Translations under genes and position numbers: made by a program
Notes under the pieces: generated by a model
What the model was told of the DNA's origin: nothing
The model's input: only the letters and a program-made list of their open reading frames with translations
Database searches by the model: none
Shown here: piece after piece, positions 37,027-45,752 of the stretch
Layout: every line of letters begins with the position of its first letter
Position numbering within the stretch: position 1 is the stretch's first letter
Source: Pseudomonas sp. KBW05
GTDB lineage: Bacteria; Pseudomonadota; Gammaproteobacteria; Pseudomonadales; Pseudomonadaceae
Direction of reading: 5' to 3'
NCBI RefSeq assembly: GCF_003852405.1
Contig: NZ_QAJM01000016.1
Coordinates: forward strand, 97,054-161,053
DNA: 64,000 bases

Positions 37027-37356
37027 TTAGATGTTCGCGTCGAGGAAAGCTTGCAGCTGGGACTTCGACAGTGCGCCTACTTTAGTGGCTGCAACGTCAC
37101 CATCCTTGAACAGCATCAGCGTCGGGATACCACGCACGCCGTGCTTGGCCGGGGTTTCCTGGTTGTCGTCGATGTTCAGCTTGGCAATGGTCAGTTTGCC
37201 TTCGTAAGCAGTCGCAATGTCGTCCAGAACAGGCGCGATCATTTTGCAAGGGCCGCACCATTCAGCCCAGTAGTCAACCAGCACCGGGCCAGCAGCCTTG
37301 AGTACTTCGGCCTCAAAGGTCGCGTCGGTGACGTGCTTGATAAGATCGTTGCTCAT
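37027..37356 (-). CDS. trxA: Thioredoxin 1
   Basis: 109 residues from [11 protein letters not shown]. Small redox protein with the active site [10 protein letters not shown] and the cis-Pro loop [11 protein letters not shown]-type (VRGIPTLML). Reduces disulfides in ribonucleotide reductase and many other proteins. GGAG lies just upstream of the start (GGAGACATCC). It is transcribed toward rho but separated from it by a terminator. Confidence 0.97.
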   Translation of the reverse strand: MSNDLIKHVTDATFEAEVLKAAGPVLVDYWAEWCGPCKMIAPVLDDIATAYEGKLTIAKLNIDDNQETPAKHGVRGIPTLMLFKDGDVAATKVGALSKSQLQAFLDANI

Positions 37357-37464
37357 GGATGTCTCCGGTTTGTAAGCAAAAAAAACGTGGCCCATCATAG
37401 CCGCCCTTCCACCGTTCAGGAAGCCGCCTCTGATTGAGTCTTGCTATGACCGGTATAGCCCAAC

Positions 37465-38160
37465 TCAGGGCGTTACGGGCGTGACGAAGGCAATCCCGGT
37501 GCGCAGCGCGGCATTGCGCACGTGTTCCTGCATGGTTTTCTGCGCTGCGGCACTGGCACGCCGGGCCAGGGCGCGCAGGATCTTGCGGTGTTCCTGCCAG
37601 GTTTCCATGGCCCGTTCCGGCCGGATGAACGGTAGTTTCTGGCTCTCCAGGAACACCTCGGCACTGGCGCTGAGGATGCTCACCATCGCCTGGTTACCGC
37701 TGGCCAGCAGGATGCGCTGGTGGAATTCGAAGTCCAGCCGCGCAGCCGCTTCAAAGTCGCCCGCCTTGAGCACCTTGCGCATCGCCTCGACATTATCCTC
37801 AAGACTGTCCAGTTCAGCCGTGCTCAGCGTCACCGCCGCCAACCCCGCTGCAAAACCTTCAAGGGCGTAGCGCAACTGGAAGATGTCCAACGGCGTGGCC
37901 TGCGCCGCAAAGGGCCAGGCAAACCCCGGCGCCTCGTCGGTCGCCTGCACAAACACGCCTTTGCCCGGCTGCACGCTGACCACGCCCAAGGCGCTCAATG
38001 ACGACAGCGCCTCGCGCAACGACGCCCGGCTCACCCCCAACTGCACCGCCAAATCGCGCTGGGAGGGCAATGCATCGCCCGGTCCGAAGCCTTGCTCCTT
38101 GATGAGTTTGCGAATGGCCTGCAGGGCCGCTTCCGGTACGGCTTGGGCGATGGAATTCAT
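37465..38160 (-). CDS. FadR-family (GntR) transcriptional regulator
   Basis: 231 residues from MNSIAQAVPEAALQ. GntR winged helix at about 10-75 (LPSQRDLAVQLGVSRASLREALSSLSALGVVSVQPGKG) and an all-helical FCD effector domain at about 95-220 (metal/acid-binding type, with RLDFEFHQRILLASGN). Divergent from the amino-acid ABC operon, which it likely controls. A CAACT-N8-AGTTG element lies just before its start. Confidence 0.9.
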   Translation of the reverse strand: MNSIAQAVPEAALQAIRKLIKEQGFGPGDALPSQRDLAVQLGVSRASLREALSSLSALGVVSVQPGKGVFVQATDEAPGFAWPFAAQATPLDIFQLRYALEGFAAGLAAVTLSTAELDSLEDNVEAMRKVLKAGDFEAAARLDFEFHQRILLASGNQAMVSILSASAEVFLESQKLPFIRPERAMETWQEHRKILRALARRASAAAQKTMQEHVRNAALRTGIAFVTPVTP

Positions 38161-38180
38161 AAAAAACTCAAGGTTCCAGT

Positions 38181-38198
38181 CAACTGAGTGACTAGTTG
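38181..38198. promoter_or_regulatory. Candidate operator of the FadR-family regulator
   Basis: CAACT-8 bases-AGTTG inverted repeat, 21 bases upstream of the regulator start and 225 bases from the transporter start. Short arms, so a weak call. Confidence 0.25.
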
Positions 38199-38422
38199 TA
38201 AAGCTATTCGCAACGGGCGGCAAGCCACGCCCCAAAGGGGCTCGTGGGGATTTCGCAGCGCTCGATAAAGGTGCGAAAAATGCGCCCACTGTTCAGACCA
38301 GTAAGACCACCTCAACTCAACAAAACTCTGGGTTACAGCCAATCCTGCGGGTCATGGCATGGGCTGTGCAATCACCCCATGAGCCAAATCCAGTAAATCC
38401 CTTCGCCCCCCGGAGAGTTGCC

Positions 38423-39208
38423 ATGACCAAGCGCTACAGCGCCCTGCTCACTGCCCTGTTTGCCAGCCTGATGCTGAGCCAGGCACCCGCCCAGGCCAAC
38501 GGTCTGGACGATATCGTCGCCCGTGGCACCCTCAAGGTTGCCGTACCCCAGGATTTTCCGCCTTTCGGCTCAGTCGGCCCGGACATGAAGCCGCGCGGCC
38601 TGGACATCGACACCGCCAAGCTGTTGGCCGAGCAGCTCAAGGTCAAGCTGGAACTGACGCCGGTGAACAGCACCAACCGCATCCCCTTCCTGACCACCGG
38701 CAAGGTTGACCTGGTGATCTCCAGCCTGGGCAAAAACGCCGAGCGGGAGAAGGTCATCGACTTCTCCAGGGCCTACGCGCCGTTCTACCTGGCGGTGTTC
38801 GGCCCGCCTGATGCGCCTATCACCGGCCTCGATGACCTCAAAGGCAAGACCATCAGCGTGACCCGTGGCGCCATCGAAGACATCGAGCTGACCGCCGTCG
38901 CGCCCAAGGAAGCCACGATCAAGCGCTTCGAAGACAACAACTCCACCATCGCCGCCTACCTCGCCGGCCAGGTCGACCTGATCGCCAGCGGCAACGTGGT
39001 GATGGTGGCGATCAGCGAACGCAGCCCGAAACGCGTGCCCGCGCTGAAAGTGAAACTCAAGGACTCGCCGGTGTACGTGGGCGTGAACAAGAACGAGCCG
39101 GCGCTGCTGGAGAAGGTCAACCAGATCTTGGTCACCGCCAAGGCCGACGGCAGCCTGGAAAAGAACGCGCTGCAATGGCTCAAAGAGCCGCTGCCGGCTG
39201 ATCTCTGA
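38423..39208 (+). CDS. Polar amino-acid ABC transporter, periplasmic binding protein
   Basis: 261 residues from MTKRYSALLTA; GGAGAG precedes it. Signal peptide cleaved after AQA (about residue 25). SBP_bac_3 fold: GTLKVAVPQDFPPFGSVGPDMKPRGLDIDTAKLLAEQLKVKLELTPVNSTNRIPFLTTGKVDLVISSLG-type opening and GKTISVTRGAIED. The ligand is likely a polar or charged amino acid or similar compound. First gene of a four-gene transport operon. Confidence 0.93.
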   Translation: MTKRYSALLTALFASLMLSQAPAQANGLDDIVARGTLKVAVPQDFPPFGSVGPDMKPRGLDIDTAKLLAEQLKVKLELTPVNSTNRIPFLTTGKVDLVISSLGKNAEREKVIDFSRAYAPFYLAVFGPPDAPITGLDDLKGKTISVTRGAIEDIELTAVAPKEATIKRFEDNNSTIAAYLAGQVDLIASGNVVMVAISERSPKRVPALKVKLKDSPVYVGVNKNEPALLEKVNQILVTAKADGSLEKNALQWLKEPLPADL

Positions 39209-39222
39209 GGCGGAGCTGACCC

Positions 39223-39891
39223 ATGGCCTATCAATTCGACTTTGTGCCCGTGCTGGCCAATACCGACCTGCTGTTGCGCGGCGCACTGTTCACCCTTGAA
39301 CTGACGGCCATCGGCGCCATCCTCGGCGTCGCATTGGGCACTGTCGGCGCCGTGGTGCGGGCGTGGAAGATCCAGCCGTTTGCCTGGCTTTTTGGCGTGT
39401 ACGTCGAGTTGATCCGCAACACGCCGTTCCTGGTGCAGCTGTTTTTCATCTTCTTCGGCCTGCCGTCCCTGGGGCTGAAGATTACCGAGTGGCAAGCCGC
39501 CGTGCTGGCGATGGTGATCAACCTCGGGGCCTACTCCACCGAGATCATCCGCGCCGGCATCCAAGCCATCCCGCGCGGGCAGCTGGAAGCCGCGGCGGCC
39601 CTGGCGATGACACGCTTCGAAGCGTTCCGCCATGTGGTCCTGCTGCCGGCGCTGGGCAAGGTGTGGCCGGCCCTGAGCAGCCAGATCATCATCGTGATGC
39701 TCGGCTCGGCAGTGTGCTCGCAGATCGCCACCGAAGAGCTGAGCTTTGCCGCCAACTTTATCCAGTCGCGCAACTTCCGCGCCTTTGAAACCTACGCCCT
39801 GACCACCCTGGTGTACCTGTGCATGGCGTTGATGATTCGCCAACTGCTCAACTGGATCGGCCGCCGCTTCGTGATGAGGAATAGCCGATGA
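39223..39891 (+). CDS. Polar amino-acid ABC transporter permease 1
   Basis: 222 residues, His/Glu/Gln/Arg/opine (HEQRo) family permease with about five helices and an EAA loop (GQLEAAAALAMTRFEAFRHVVLLP). It contains VYVELIRNTPFLVQLFFIFFGLP, a family mark. Starts 14 bases after the binding protein and overlaps the next permease by 4 bases (ATGA). Confidence 0.93.
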   Translation: MAYQFDFVPVLANTDLLLRGALFTLELTAIGAILGVALGTVGAVVRAWKIQPFAWLFGVYVELIRNTPFLVQLFFIFFGLPSLGLKITEWQAAVLAMVINLGAYSTEIIRAGIQAIPRGQLEAAAALAMTRFEAFRHVVLLPALGKVWPALSSQIIIVMLGSAVCSQIATEELSFAANFIQSRNFRAFETYALTTLVYLCMALMIRQLLNWIGRRFVMRNSR

Positions 39892-40538
39892 GTGATTTTT
39901 CGTTCTGGGACATCGTGCGCAACCTGCTCACCGGCCTGCAATGGACGCTGTTGCTGTCGCTGGTGGCGTTTATCGGCGGCGGCGTCATCGGCTTGCTGGT
40001 GATGACGATGCGCATCAGCAGCAAGGCCTTCGCGCGCAATCTCGCGCGCACCTATATCGAACTGTTCCAGGGCACACCGCTGCTGATGCAGCTGTTCCTG
40101 GTGTTTTTCGGTATCGCCCTGCTCGGTGTGGACATTTCGCCATGGCTCGCCGCCGCGATTGCCCTGACCCTGTTTACCAGCGCCTACCTCGCCGAAATCT
40201 GGCGCGGCTGCGTCGACTCCATCGCCCATGGGCAATGGGAAGCTTCGGCCAGCCTGGCGCTGAACCCGCTGGAACAACTGCGCTACGTGATCCTGCCCCA
40301 GGCCCTGCGCATTGCCGTGGCGCCCACCGTGGGCTTCTCGGTGCAGGTGGTCAAAGGCACCGCCGTGACCTCGATCATCGGCTTCACCGAACTGACCAAG
40401 ACCGGCGGCATGCTCGCCAACGCCACCTTCGAGCCCTTTATGGTCTACGGCCTGGTGGCCCTTGGTTACTTTTTGCTCTGCTACCCCTTGTCCCTCAGTG
40501 CGCGCTACCTGGAAAGGAGACTGCATGCCTCTGCTTAG
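39888..40538 (+). CDS. Polar amino-acid ABC transporter permease 2
   Basis: 216 residues, same family as permease 1, with TYIELFQGTPLLMQLFLVFFGIA and an EAA loop (GQWEASASLALNPLEQLRYVILPQALRIA). Coupled to permease 1 by a 4-base overlap and to the ATPase gene by a 14-base overlap. Probably pairs with permease 1 as a heterodimer. Confidence 0.93.
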   Translation: MSDFSFWDIVRNLLTGLQWTLLLSLVAFIGGGVIGLLVMTMRISSKAFARNLARTYIELFQGTPLLMQLFLVFFGIALLGVDISPWLAAAIALTLFTSAYLAEIWRGCVDSIAHGQWEASASLALNPLEQLRYVILPQALRIAVAPTVGFSVQVVKGTAVTSIIGFTELTKTGGMLANATFEPFMVYGLVALGYFLLCYPLSLSARYLERRLHASA

Positions 40539-41262
40539 AATTTCCGCCCTGCATAAGTATTACGGCGATCACCATGTACTCAAGGGCATCGACCTGACGG
40601 TTGAAGAAGGCCAGGTGGTGGCAATCATCGGCCGCAGCGGCTCGGGCAAGTCCACCTTGCTGCGCACCCTCAATGGCCTGGAATCCATCAACGACGGTGT
40701 GATCGAAGTCGACGGTGAATACCTCGACGCCGCCCGCGCCGACCTGCGCAGCCTGCGGCAGAAAGTCGGCATGGTGTTCCAACAGTTCAACCTGTTCCCC
40801 CACCTGACCGTCGGCGAAAATGTGATGCTCGCGCCGCAAGTCGTACAGAAAGTGCCCAAGGCCAAGGCAGCCCAGTTGGCCAAGCAAATGCTGGAGCGCG
40901 TAGGCCTGGGTGAGAAGTTCGACGCCTTCCCTGATCGCTTGTCCGGTGGCCAGCAGCAACGCGTAGCGATTGCACGCGCCCTGGCCATGTCACCCAAAGT
41001 ATTGCTGTGCGACGAAATCACCTCGGCCCTCGACCCGGAACTGGTCAACGAGGTGCTGAGCGTGGTGCGCCAACTGGCCAAGGACGGCATGACCCTGATC
41101 ATGGTGACCCACGAAATGCGCTTTGCCCGGGAAGTCGGCGACAAGCTGGTGTTCATGCACCAGGGCAAGGTGCATGAAGTGGGTGACCCCAAGGTGTTGT
41201 TCGCCAACCCGCAAACCGCCGAGCTGGCCAACTTCATCGGTTCTACGGAGCAGCCGGGCTGA
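40525..41262 (+). CDS. Polar amino-acid ABC transporter ATPase
   Basis: 245 residues from MPLLRISALHKYYG. Walker A GRSGSGKST, Q-loop MVFQQFNLFPH, signature LSGGQQQRVAIARAL, Walker B VLLCDEITSALDPE and switch His in MVTHEMRF: a complete GlnQ-type ATPase. AAAGGAG lies upstream. Its 3' end overlaps the convergent fimbrial gene by 20 bases. Confidence 0.95.
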   Translation: MPLLRISALHKYYGDHHVLKGIDLTVEEGQVVAIIGRSGSGKSTLLRTLNGLESINDGVIEVDGEYLDAARADLRSLRQKVGMVFQQFNLFPHLTVGENVMLAPQVVQKVPKAKAAQLAKQMLERVGLGEKFDAFPDRLSGGQQQRVAIARALAMSPKVLLCDEITSALDPELVNEVLSVVRQLAKDGMTLIMVTHEMRFAREVGDKLVFMHQGKVHEVGDPKVLFANPQTAELANFIGSTEQPG

Positions 41263-41782
41263 CCAGTTCGAAACGGCCCTGCCCCTCCAGCTCCGCCTGA
41301 TTGCGCACCTGCAAGGCGTCGGCGGGCAGCTCGGTGTCGATCTCGACCTGGGCCGTCAAGCGCCGACCGGTCACCGCCACACCGGCTGCTCGCGCGACCA
41401 ACACCTGGCCCGGCAGCAGGCGCCCACTGGCGGCGTCACCGGGCGAATAGGTGGCCGCCCACTCAACGGCGCGACCGTCCACCAGGGCCTGCTTGAGGCT
41501 CAAGCGGAAACGCCCCTGCTGGCCAAAGCGAAAATCCTGCCCCTCGGCGGCACCCACGAATCGCAATGCCATCGTTGACGGCTCTGCGCACGCGACGCTC
41601 AGGTGCAGCGTGCGCGTGCCGAGCGCCACGGTGGGGCTTTCAAGCAATGCCAGCGGGCGAATAACGCCATAATCGATGCGCGACTGGCTCACCGACAATC
41701 GGCAGTTTTGCGCCCACACGGCCTGAGGCAGCAATACTGCGCAGCACAATACAACGCCCATGCCTTTCAACTTAGCGGCCAT
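41243..41782 (-). CDS. Chaperone-usher fimbrial subunit (DUF1120-like), likely minor or tip
   Basis: 179 residues from MAAKLKGMG at 41782, which gives a clean signal peptide (cleavage after WAQ-type VWA); an ATG at 41818 would extend it. The start overlaps the usher stop by 11 bases. The mature part has two Cys (QNCRLSV, VACAEPS) and a C-terminal strand LEGQGRFEL, the donor/groove layout of pilins. Similar layout to the major subunit at 45096 but only distantly alike. A tip or minor role is inferred from its end position in the operon. Confidence 0.7.
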   Translation of the reverse strand: MAAKLKGMGVVLCCAVLLPQAVWAQNCRLSVSQSRIDYGVIRPLALLESPTVALGTRTLHLSVACAEPSTMALRFVGAAEGQDFRFGQQGRFRLSLKQALVDGRAVEWAATYSPGDAASGRLLPGQVLVARAAGVAVTGRRLTAQVEIDTELPADALQVRNQAELEGQGRFELVSPAAP

Positions 41783-44267
41783 GGCATACCGCCGATGCAG
41801 TCTCGTAGAACTTGTCATGATCAGGCTTGGCCTCGGTGGAAAGGTTGAGCAGGCAGGAGGAAGAATCCGGCAATGAAACCCGCAGGCTTTGCGTGTCGTT
41901 GGCGTCGTTCAGGAAGATCATGCCCTCGCCCACCACGCTCGTCAGGAAGCGATTGTCCGCGCCGAACACGGCAGCGCCCTGGGGCAGCGGCTGGCCCTGC
42001 CCATCGCTGGCGCTGAGCAACATGCGGCGCACCTTCACCACGTCGAAGGCCACAGTATTCACCGACCCCCGACCGGCACTGAGCACCCGGGTGCCGTTCT
42101 TCAAATCCACGTGGCGCGGCAACGACTGGGTTTGCACCTCAATGCGGCTGCTGGTGTAGGCCGGCAAGCCCGGGATCACCGCCTGGCCGCTGAAGTCGGT
42201 CCACACCGGGCCTTGCGGGGTGTCGAGAGTTGCGGCGCCGATATCCCCAACCGAGGCAATGCCGAATGTGTCCTGCACGGTGTACGGCGAGAAGGTCACC
42301 CCGCCGCCGTGGGCCACAACGCCACCCTGCAACTGCCCGTTGTAGCGGGTGCCCAGCGAGTCGCGGCTGACGCCCAGGCCGACCCGGGTATAACGTGGCA
42401 TCAGGTCCAACTGGCCACGCATCGATTGCTCCCGGTTACTGAGGTCGCGCTCGACTCCCACTTCGTAGTTCACATACTGATTCACCCGTTCAGTGAGCGC
42501 TGTGCCGGCTCGGGCCTGGTCCCCACGGCGGCTGACATAGCTGTTCACTCGACGATCCCCACCCAGGGGCACGCTGACCTGCAACCGCAGGGACAGGTCA
42601 TTATCCAGGGTTTCATCGCGCCGGCTGCCGGTACGTGTGGTGTCACGGCGCGCTCGGGAGCCACCCACCTGCGAGTCGGCGATCAACGCAACATCTGCGT
42701 GGCGCAACGATTTGTTCCACGAAGCGAACACGTGTTCGGCCGCTCGCCCATCAAATTGCGCGCCGTGGCTGTAGCCCACGGAAAACGCACCCAGCGTGGG
42801 ATCGACCCAGCTTACGCTCGCCGTGTAGTGGTTTTTGAAACGCGAATCCAGCTCGCCGGCCTTGAACGAACGGCCCGCTTCAAGCACCTCGCGATACCCT
42901 CTGGTTTGAGTGGTTGCGCTGAGACTGAGGTCGACGCTGGCCGACACCGGACTGCTCACGGACAGGCTGCTGCGCCCTCCGGATACGGCGTTACGGCTGT
43001 CTCGGGAAAGGTTATGACGCGCGCCCACGGACATCCGCTGAAAAAAAACGCTACTCAGGGTGCCACCTGCCGACCAGTAGTCATCGGTGCTCAACAAGCC
43101 AAAGCCAGCAGACGAGTCACGCCCCACCCCCCAGGTGCCACTGCCCATGGCGACAACCGGCGACAGCGCCTCCCCATAGGTATCCGCACGCACCTTGCCA
43201 AGGGAGAAGTAATAACCCGGCGCCGCCGGCGCTGCCCCCGCGAACGAAGCCGCTGGCACCACGAAGCTTCGCTTGGCGCCCCGCACATCGATCACGCTGA
43301 CTTCAAGGTCGCTGGTGCCATTGAGCAACGGTAATCCCGTCAGCCTGAAGGGGCCTTCGGGCACCAGCGTGCTGTGGATCAACACGCCGGATTGGCGTAC
43401 TTCGATCCGCGACTGGCTCTGGGCCAGGCCTTCCACCACCGCATTGTTGCTGCCCTGGGGCACTCGCGATTGACCGTCCGGGGAAAACTGCACCCCAGAC
43501 AACTGGATGCCACCAAACAACGGGTTGTTGCTGGAGAGCTGGCCCACCTGGAAAGTCGATTGCAACGCAGCCATGTCCCGCTGCGCATAGGCATACAGGT
43601 GCTCAGTGCTGCTCGCGCCATTGTCAGACAGGTAGTACTGGCGGCTGCGTACAATCCAGTCACCAAGGTTGAAGCCCGCCTCGGTATAGGCCGACACAAA
43701 CCGGCTGGACTCACTACCGGACCGGCCGTCGAACCCCAGCACGTCATAATTGAACAGCGCGGCGGCACCGCCCCGGGCAAGGTCCCCGCTCTCCCATTGC
43801 GGCGCGAGCAGTGACTGCGTCGGTACTACCAGCGCGACTTCATCGCTGCCCGGCCGCAGCCGCACCATCGTCGTCGGGAAAGCGCCGAGAAAGTCATGGC
43901 AGGTCTGGTCCGCAGTGGCGCCCTCACGGGCGATTGCGCCGGGCTTGACCAACCCGGCTTTCTCCAGCAGCCCCGGGGTAAAGCACAATTGCCCTTGCGC
44001 ATCGAAGCGCGCGTCCACCAACCCGAGCGGGTTGCCATTGACCCGCAGCCCCACCACATGCACGCCTTCGCGAAAACGTGCGGCATGGCGAAAGTAGTCG
44101 GAAACCTTCGGGTCAATACCGTGGGTAGTGAGTGCCGCGAGGTCGAAGCCTTCGCCCAGTTCCAGCGCGTTTACCAGGCCAGGCAGGCTCCACAGCGTCG
44201 CAAACCCCACAAGCAGTGTGGATCGCTGGGGCCAAGTCACAGGCCTGTTGTTCGAGAGATTTGCCAT
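41772..44267 (-). CDS. Outer-membrane fimbrial usher (PapC/FimD family)
   Basis: 831 residues. N-terminal domain from about residue 45 (GVHVVGLRVNGNPLGLVDARFDAQGQLCFTPGLLEKAGL), a 24-strand barrel interrupted by a plug, with the typical GTSDLEVSVIDVRGAKRSFVVP, and C-terminal domains ending in a Cys pair (SSCLLNL and AVCHGR). Recruits chaperone-subunit complexes and exports the fibre. Starts 7 bases after the chaperone gene. Confidence 0.93.
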   Translation of the reverse strand: MANLSNNRPVTWPQRSTLLVGFATLWSLPGLVNALELGEGFDLAALTTHGIDPKVSDYFRHAARFREGVHVVGLRVNGNPLGLVDARFDAQGQLCFTPGLLEKAGLVKPGAIAREGATADQTCHDFLGAFPTTMVRLRPGSDEVALVVPTQSLLAPQWESGDLARGGAAALFNYDVLGFDGRSGSESSRFVSAYTEAGFNLGDWIVRSRQYYLSDNGASSTEHLYAYAQRDMAALQSTFQVGQLSSNNPLFGGIQLSGVQFSPDGQSRVPQGSNNAVVEGLAQSQSRIEVRQSGVLIHSTLVPEGPFRLTGLPLLNGTSDLEVSVIDVRGAKRSFVVPAASFAGAAPAAPGYYFSLGKVRADTYGEALSPVVAMGSGTWGVGRDSSAGFGLLSTDDYWSAGGTLSSVFFQRMSVGARHNLSRDSRNAVSGGRSSLSVSSPVSASVDLSLSATTQTRGYREVLEAGRSFKAGELDSRFKNHYTASVSWVDPTLGAFSVGYSHGAQFDGRAAEHVFASWNKSLRHADVALIADSQVGGSRARRDTTRTGSRRDETLDNDLSLRLQVSVPLGGDRRVNSYVSRRGDQARAGTALTERVNQYVNYEVGVERDLSNREQSMRGQLDLMPRYTRVGLGVSRDSLGTRYNGQLQGGVVAHGGGVTFSPYTVQDTFGIASVGDIGAATLDTPQGPVWTDFSGQAVIPGLPAYTSSRIEVQTQSLPRHVDLKNGTRVLSAGRGSVNTVAFDVVKVRRMLLSASDGQGQPLPQGAAVFGADNRFLTSVVGEGMIFLNDANDTQSLRVSLPDSSSCLLNLSTEAKPDHDKFYETASAVCHGR

Positions 44268-44274
44268 GGGTCAT

Positions 44275-44991
44275 TCAGCTCCCATCCGCATGGATCGGAG
44301 CGCGGTAGTTGTCGGCCGAGAACCCGTAGGTCGTCGCCGGCTGGATCTCGACCTCGGTCAAAGCGCCCAAAGCCCCTTCAACCGTCACCGCCAGCACTTC
44401 TCCCGGCAAGATGTAGGTGCGTGGCAACGTCGCCGCGCGCCGCTGCGGAAGCAACAGCAACTCCGACGCCAGGCGCACCACATAGGCACTGTCGTTGTGC
44501 ACCGAGAGCCGTTCCCCTGCGCGCCGCCACTTCAGCAACTCCCAGGGGGTGTGATGCACAGGCAGGCCTTGTGGGTGCAGGATCAGCGGCAAGTTCTGGC
44601 GCAGGGTGATACCAATGGTCGCACCACCTGCAGTGCGTGCCTGGGGGATGCCTTCGAAGGACACGCGTTTCAACCGCTGGGTCTTCAATGGCGCCTTCAA
44701 CGTGCTGATGAAGCGCACCAGCTGGGTTTCACCCGCTTCCACCCGCGTAATGGGCGGTGTCACGATCAATAGCGGCTCCACATCCTCGGGCACGTTCTGC
44801 ACGACTGAATGAAGCAGCGCCGGCGCTGCATCGGTATTCTTGATATTTATCGTGGCCTCGCCCTGTTCTTCGTAAAGCACGACCACCGTGGTTTCCGGCA
44901 ACATGCCATCCGCTACTGCACTGCCGAAAAATCCAAGATACAAACTTACATACAACAGCCACACATAATTTATTACTGAAAGTCTGCGCAC
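44275..44991 (-). CDS. Periplasmic fimbrial chaperone (PapD family)
   Basis: 238 residues with a long signal peptide (to about residue 27, SAVADG). Two Ig-like domains: PPITRVEAGETQLVRF is the G1-strand-preceding motif, KRVSFEGIPQA is the F-G area, and a second domain begins near ILHPQGLP. Arg/Lys needed to bind subunit C-termini can be placed in the region LLHSVVQNVPEDVEPLLIVTPPITR. Lies between the major subunit and usher genes; a terminator-like hairpin separates it from the former. Confidence 0.85.
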   Translation of the reverse strand: MRRLSVINYVWLLYVSLYLGFFGSAVADGMLPETTVVVLYEEQGEATINIKNTDAAPALLHSVVQNVPEDVEPLLIVTPPITRVEAGETQLVRFISTLKAPLKTQRLKRVSFEGIPQARTAGGATIGITLRQNLPLILHPQGLPVHHTPWELLKWRRAGERLSVHNDSAYVVRLASELLLLPQRRAATLPRTYILPGEVLAVTVEGALGALTEVEIQPATTYGFSADNYRAPIHADGS

Positions 44992-45041
44992 TCAGCATTC
45001 CCCACAACCCTTAAGTTGACGACCGACAACCAGGCGCCCAC

Positions 45042-45084
45042 ATAAAAACAGCCGACAAGAAACAAATAGTTTCTGATCGGCTGT
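45042..45084 (-). terminator. Intercistronic terminator-like hairpin between the major subunit and chaperone genes
   Basis: On the minus strand ACAGCCGA, then AGAAAC and GTTTCT inner arms, TCGGCTGT, followed by TTTTT. An 8-bp outer and 6-bp inner stem, 12 bases after the subunit stop. It likely lowers chaperone and usher expression relative to the subunit. Confidence 0.75.
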
Positions 45085-45095
45085 ACTTCAGTCGC

Positions 45096-45752
45096 TTAGA
45101 TGTAACTCAGTTCAAGTGTCGCGCGCCCGTCAAGGGTCACGTCACGGCTCAGGTCCAGGTCCTGGGCTTTGTTGATAACCGCCCTGACCACGATAGTCCC
45201 GGTCAACTGAGCGACCGAGGCCGGCACGGCGGTCGCACCACTGCGCCACGAATGCTGACTGGGTGACTGAGCAACCTTGCCGTCACTGGTCTGCCAGGCA
45301 CCGGTGCCTACCCGGACAATGGGATACAGCGTCGCACCAGACGACCTGAGATCCCTGAGGGTGACCGAGAAACCACCGGTCTTGCGGCCGGAGACAATGC
45401 CCAGACCAAAGTTGTGCGCCTCGGTGTAGCCTGGACCGAACGCACTGAGGATGCCCGGCACCTTGCTCGCCGCCTGCAGGTCAACGAATTTCAGACCGAA
45501 CTTGGCAGGGGTGGTACCGCAGCTGACGTTCAGGGGCGTGGTTTTCTCGGTCAGCGGATTGAAGGCAGTCGGGAGCAATTGCCCCGAAGGGATATCCTCG
45601 TATTTGACAATGCCGCCACCGGTCATGCTGAGGTTGCAGGCGGCGGGTTTGATCGTGCCCCTGACAATCAGCTCGGCACTGGTAGTGGCATGGGCGTTGA
45701 GGGCGGCAGCCAAGCAAGCGATACCGAGGGTCAATCCAACAATTTTTTTCAT
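45096..45752 (-). CDS. Fimbrial major subunit (DUF1120-like)
   Basis: 218 residues. Signal peptide MKKIVGLTLGIACLAAALNAHA. A disulfide-type pair is present (AACNLSM and NVSCGTT), and the C-terminal VTLDGRATLELSYI matches the alternating hydrophobic strand that chaperones bind. First gene of the operon, followed by the strong hairpin, as expected for a subunit made in excess. The DUF1120 assignment is from memory of family pattern. Confidence 0.8.
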   Translation of the reverse strand: MKKIVGLTLGIACLAAALNAHATTSAELIVRGTIKPAACNLSMTGGGIVKYEDIPSGQLLPTAFNPLTEKTTPLNVSCGTTPAKFGLKFVDLQAASKVPGILSAFGPGYTEAHNFGLGIVSGRKTGGFSVTLRDLRSSGATLYPIVRVGTGAWQTSDGKVAQSPSQHSWRSGATAVPASVAQLTGTIVVRAVINKAQDLDLSRDVTLDGRATLELSYI

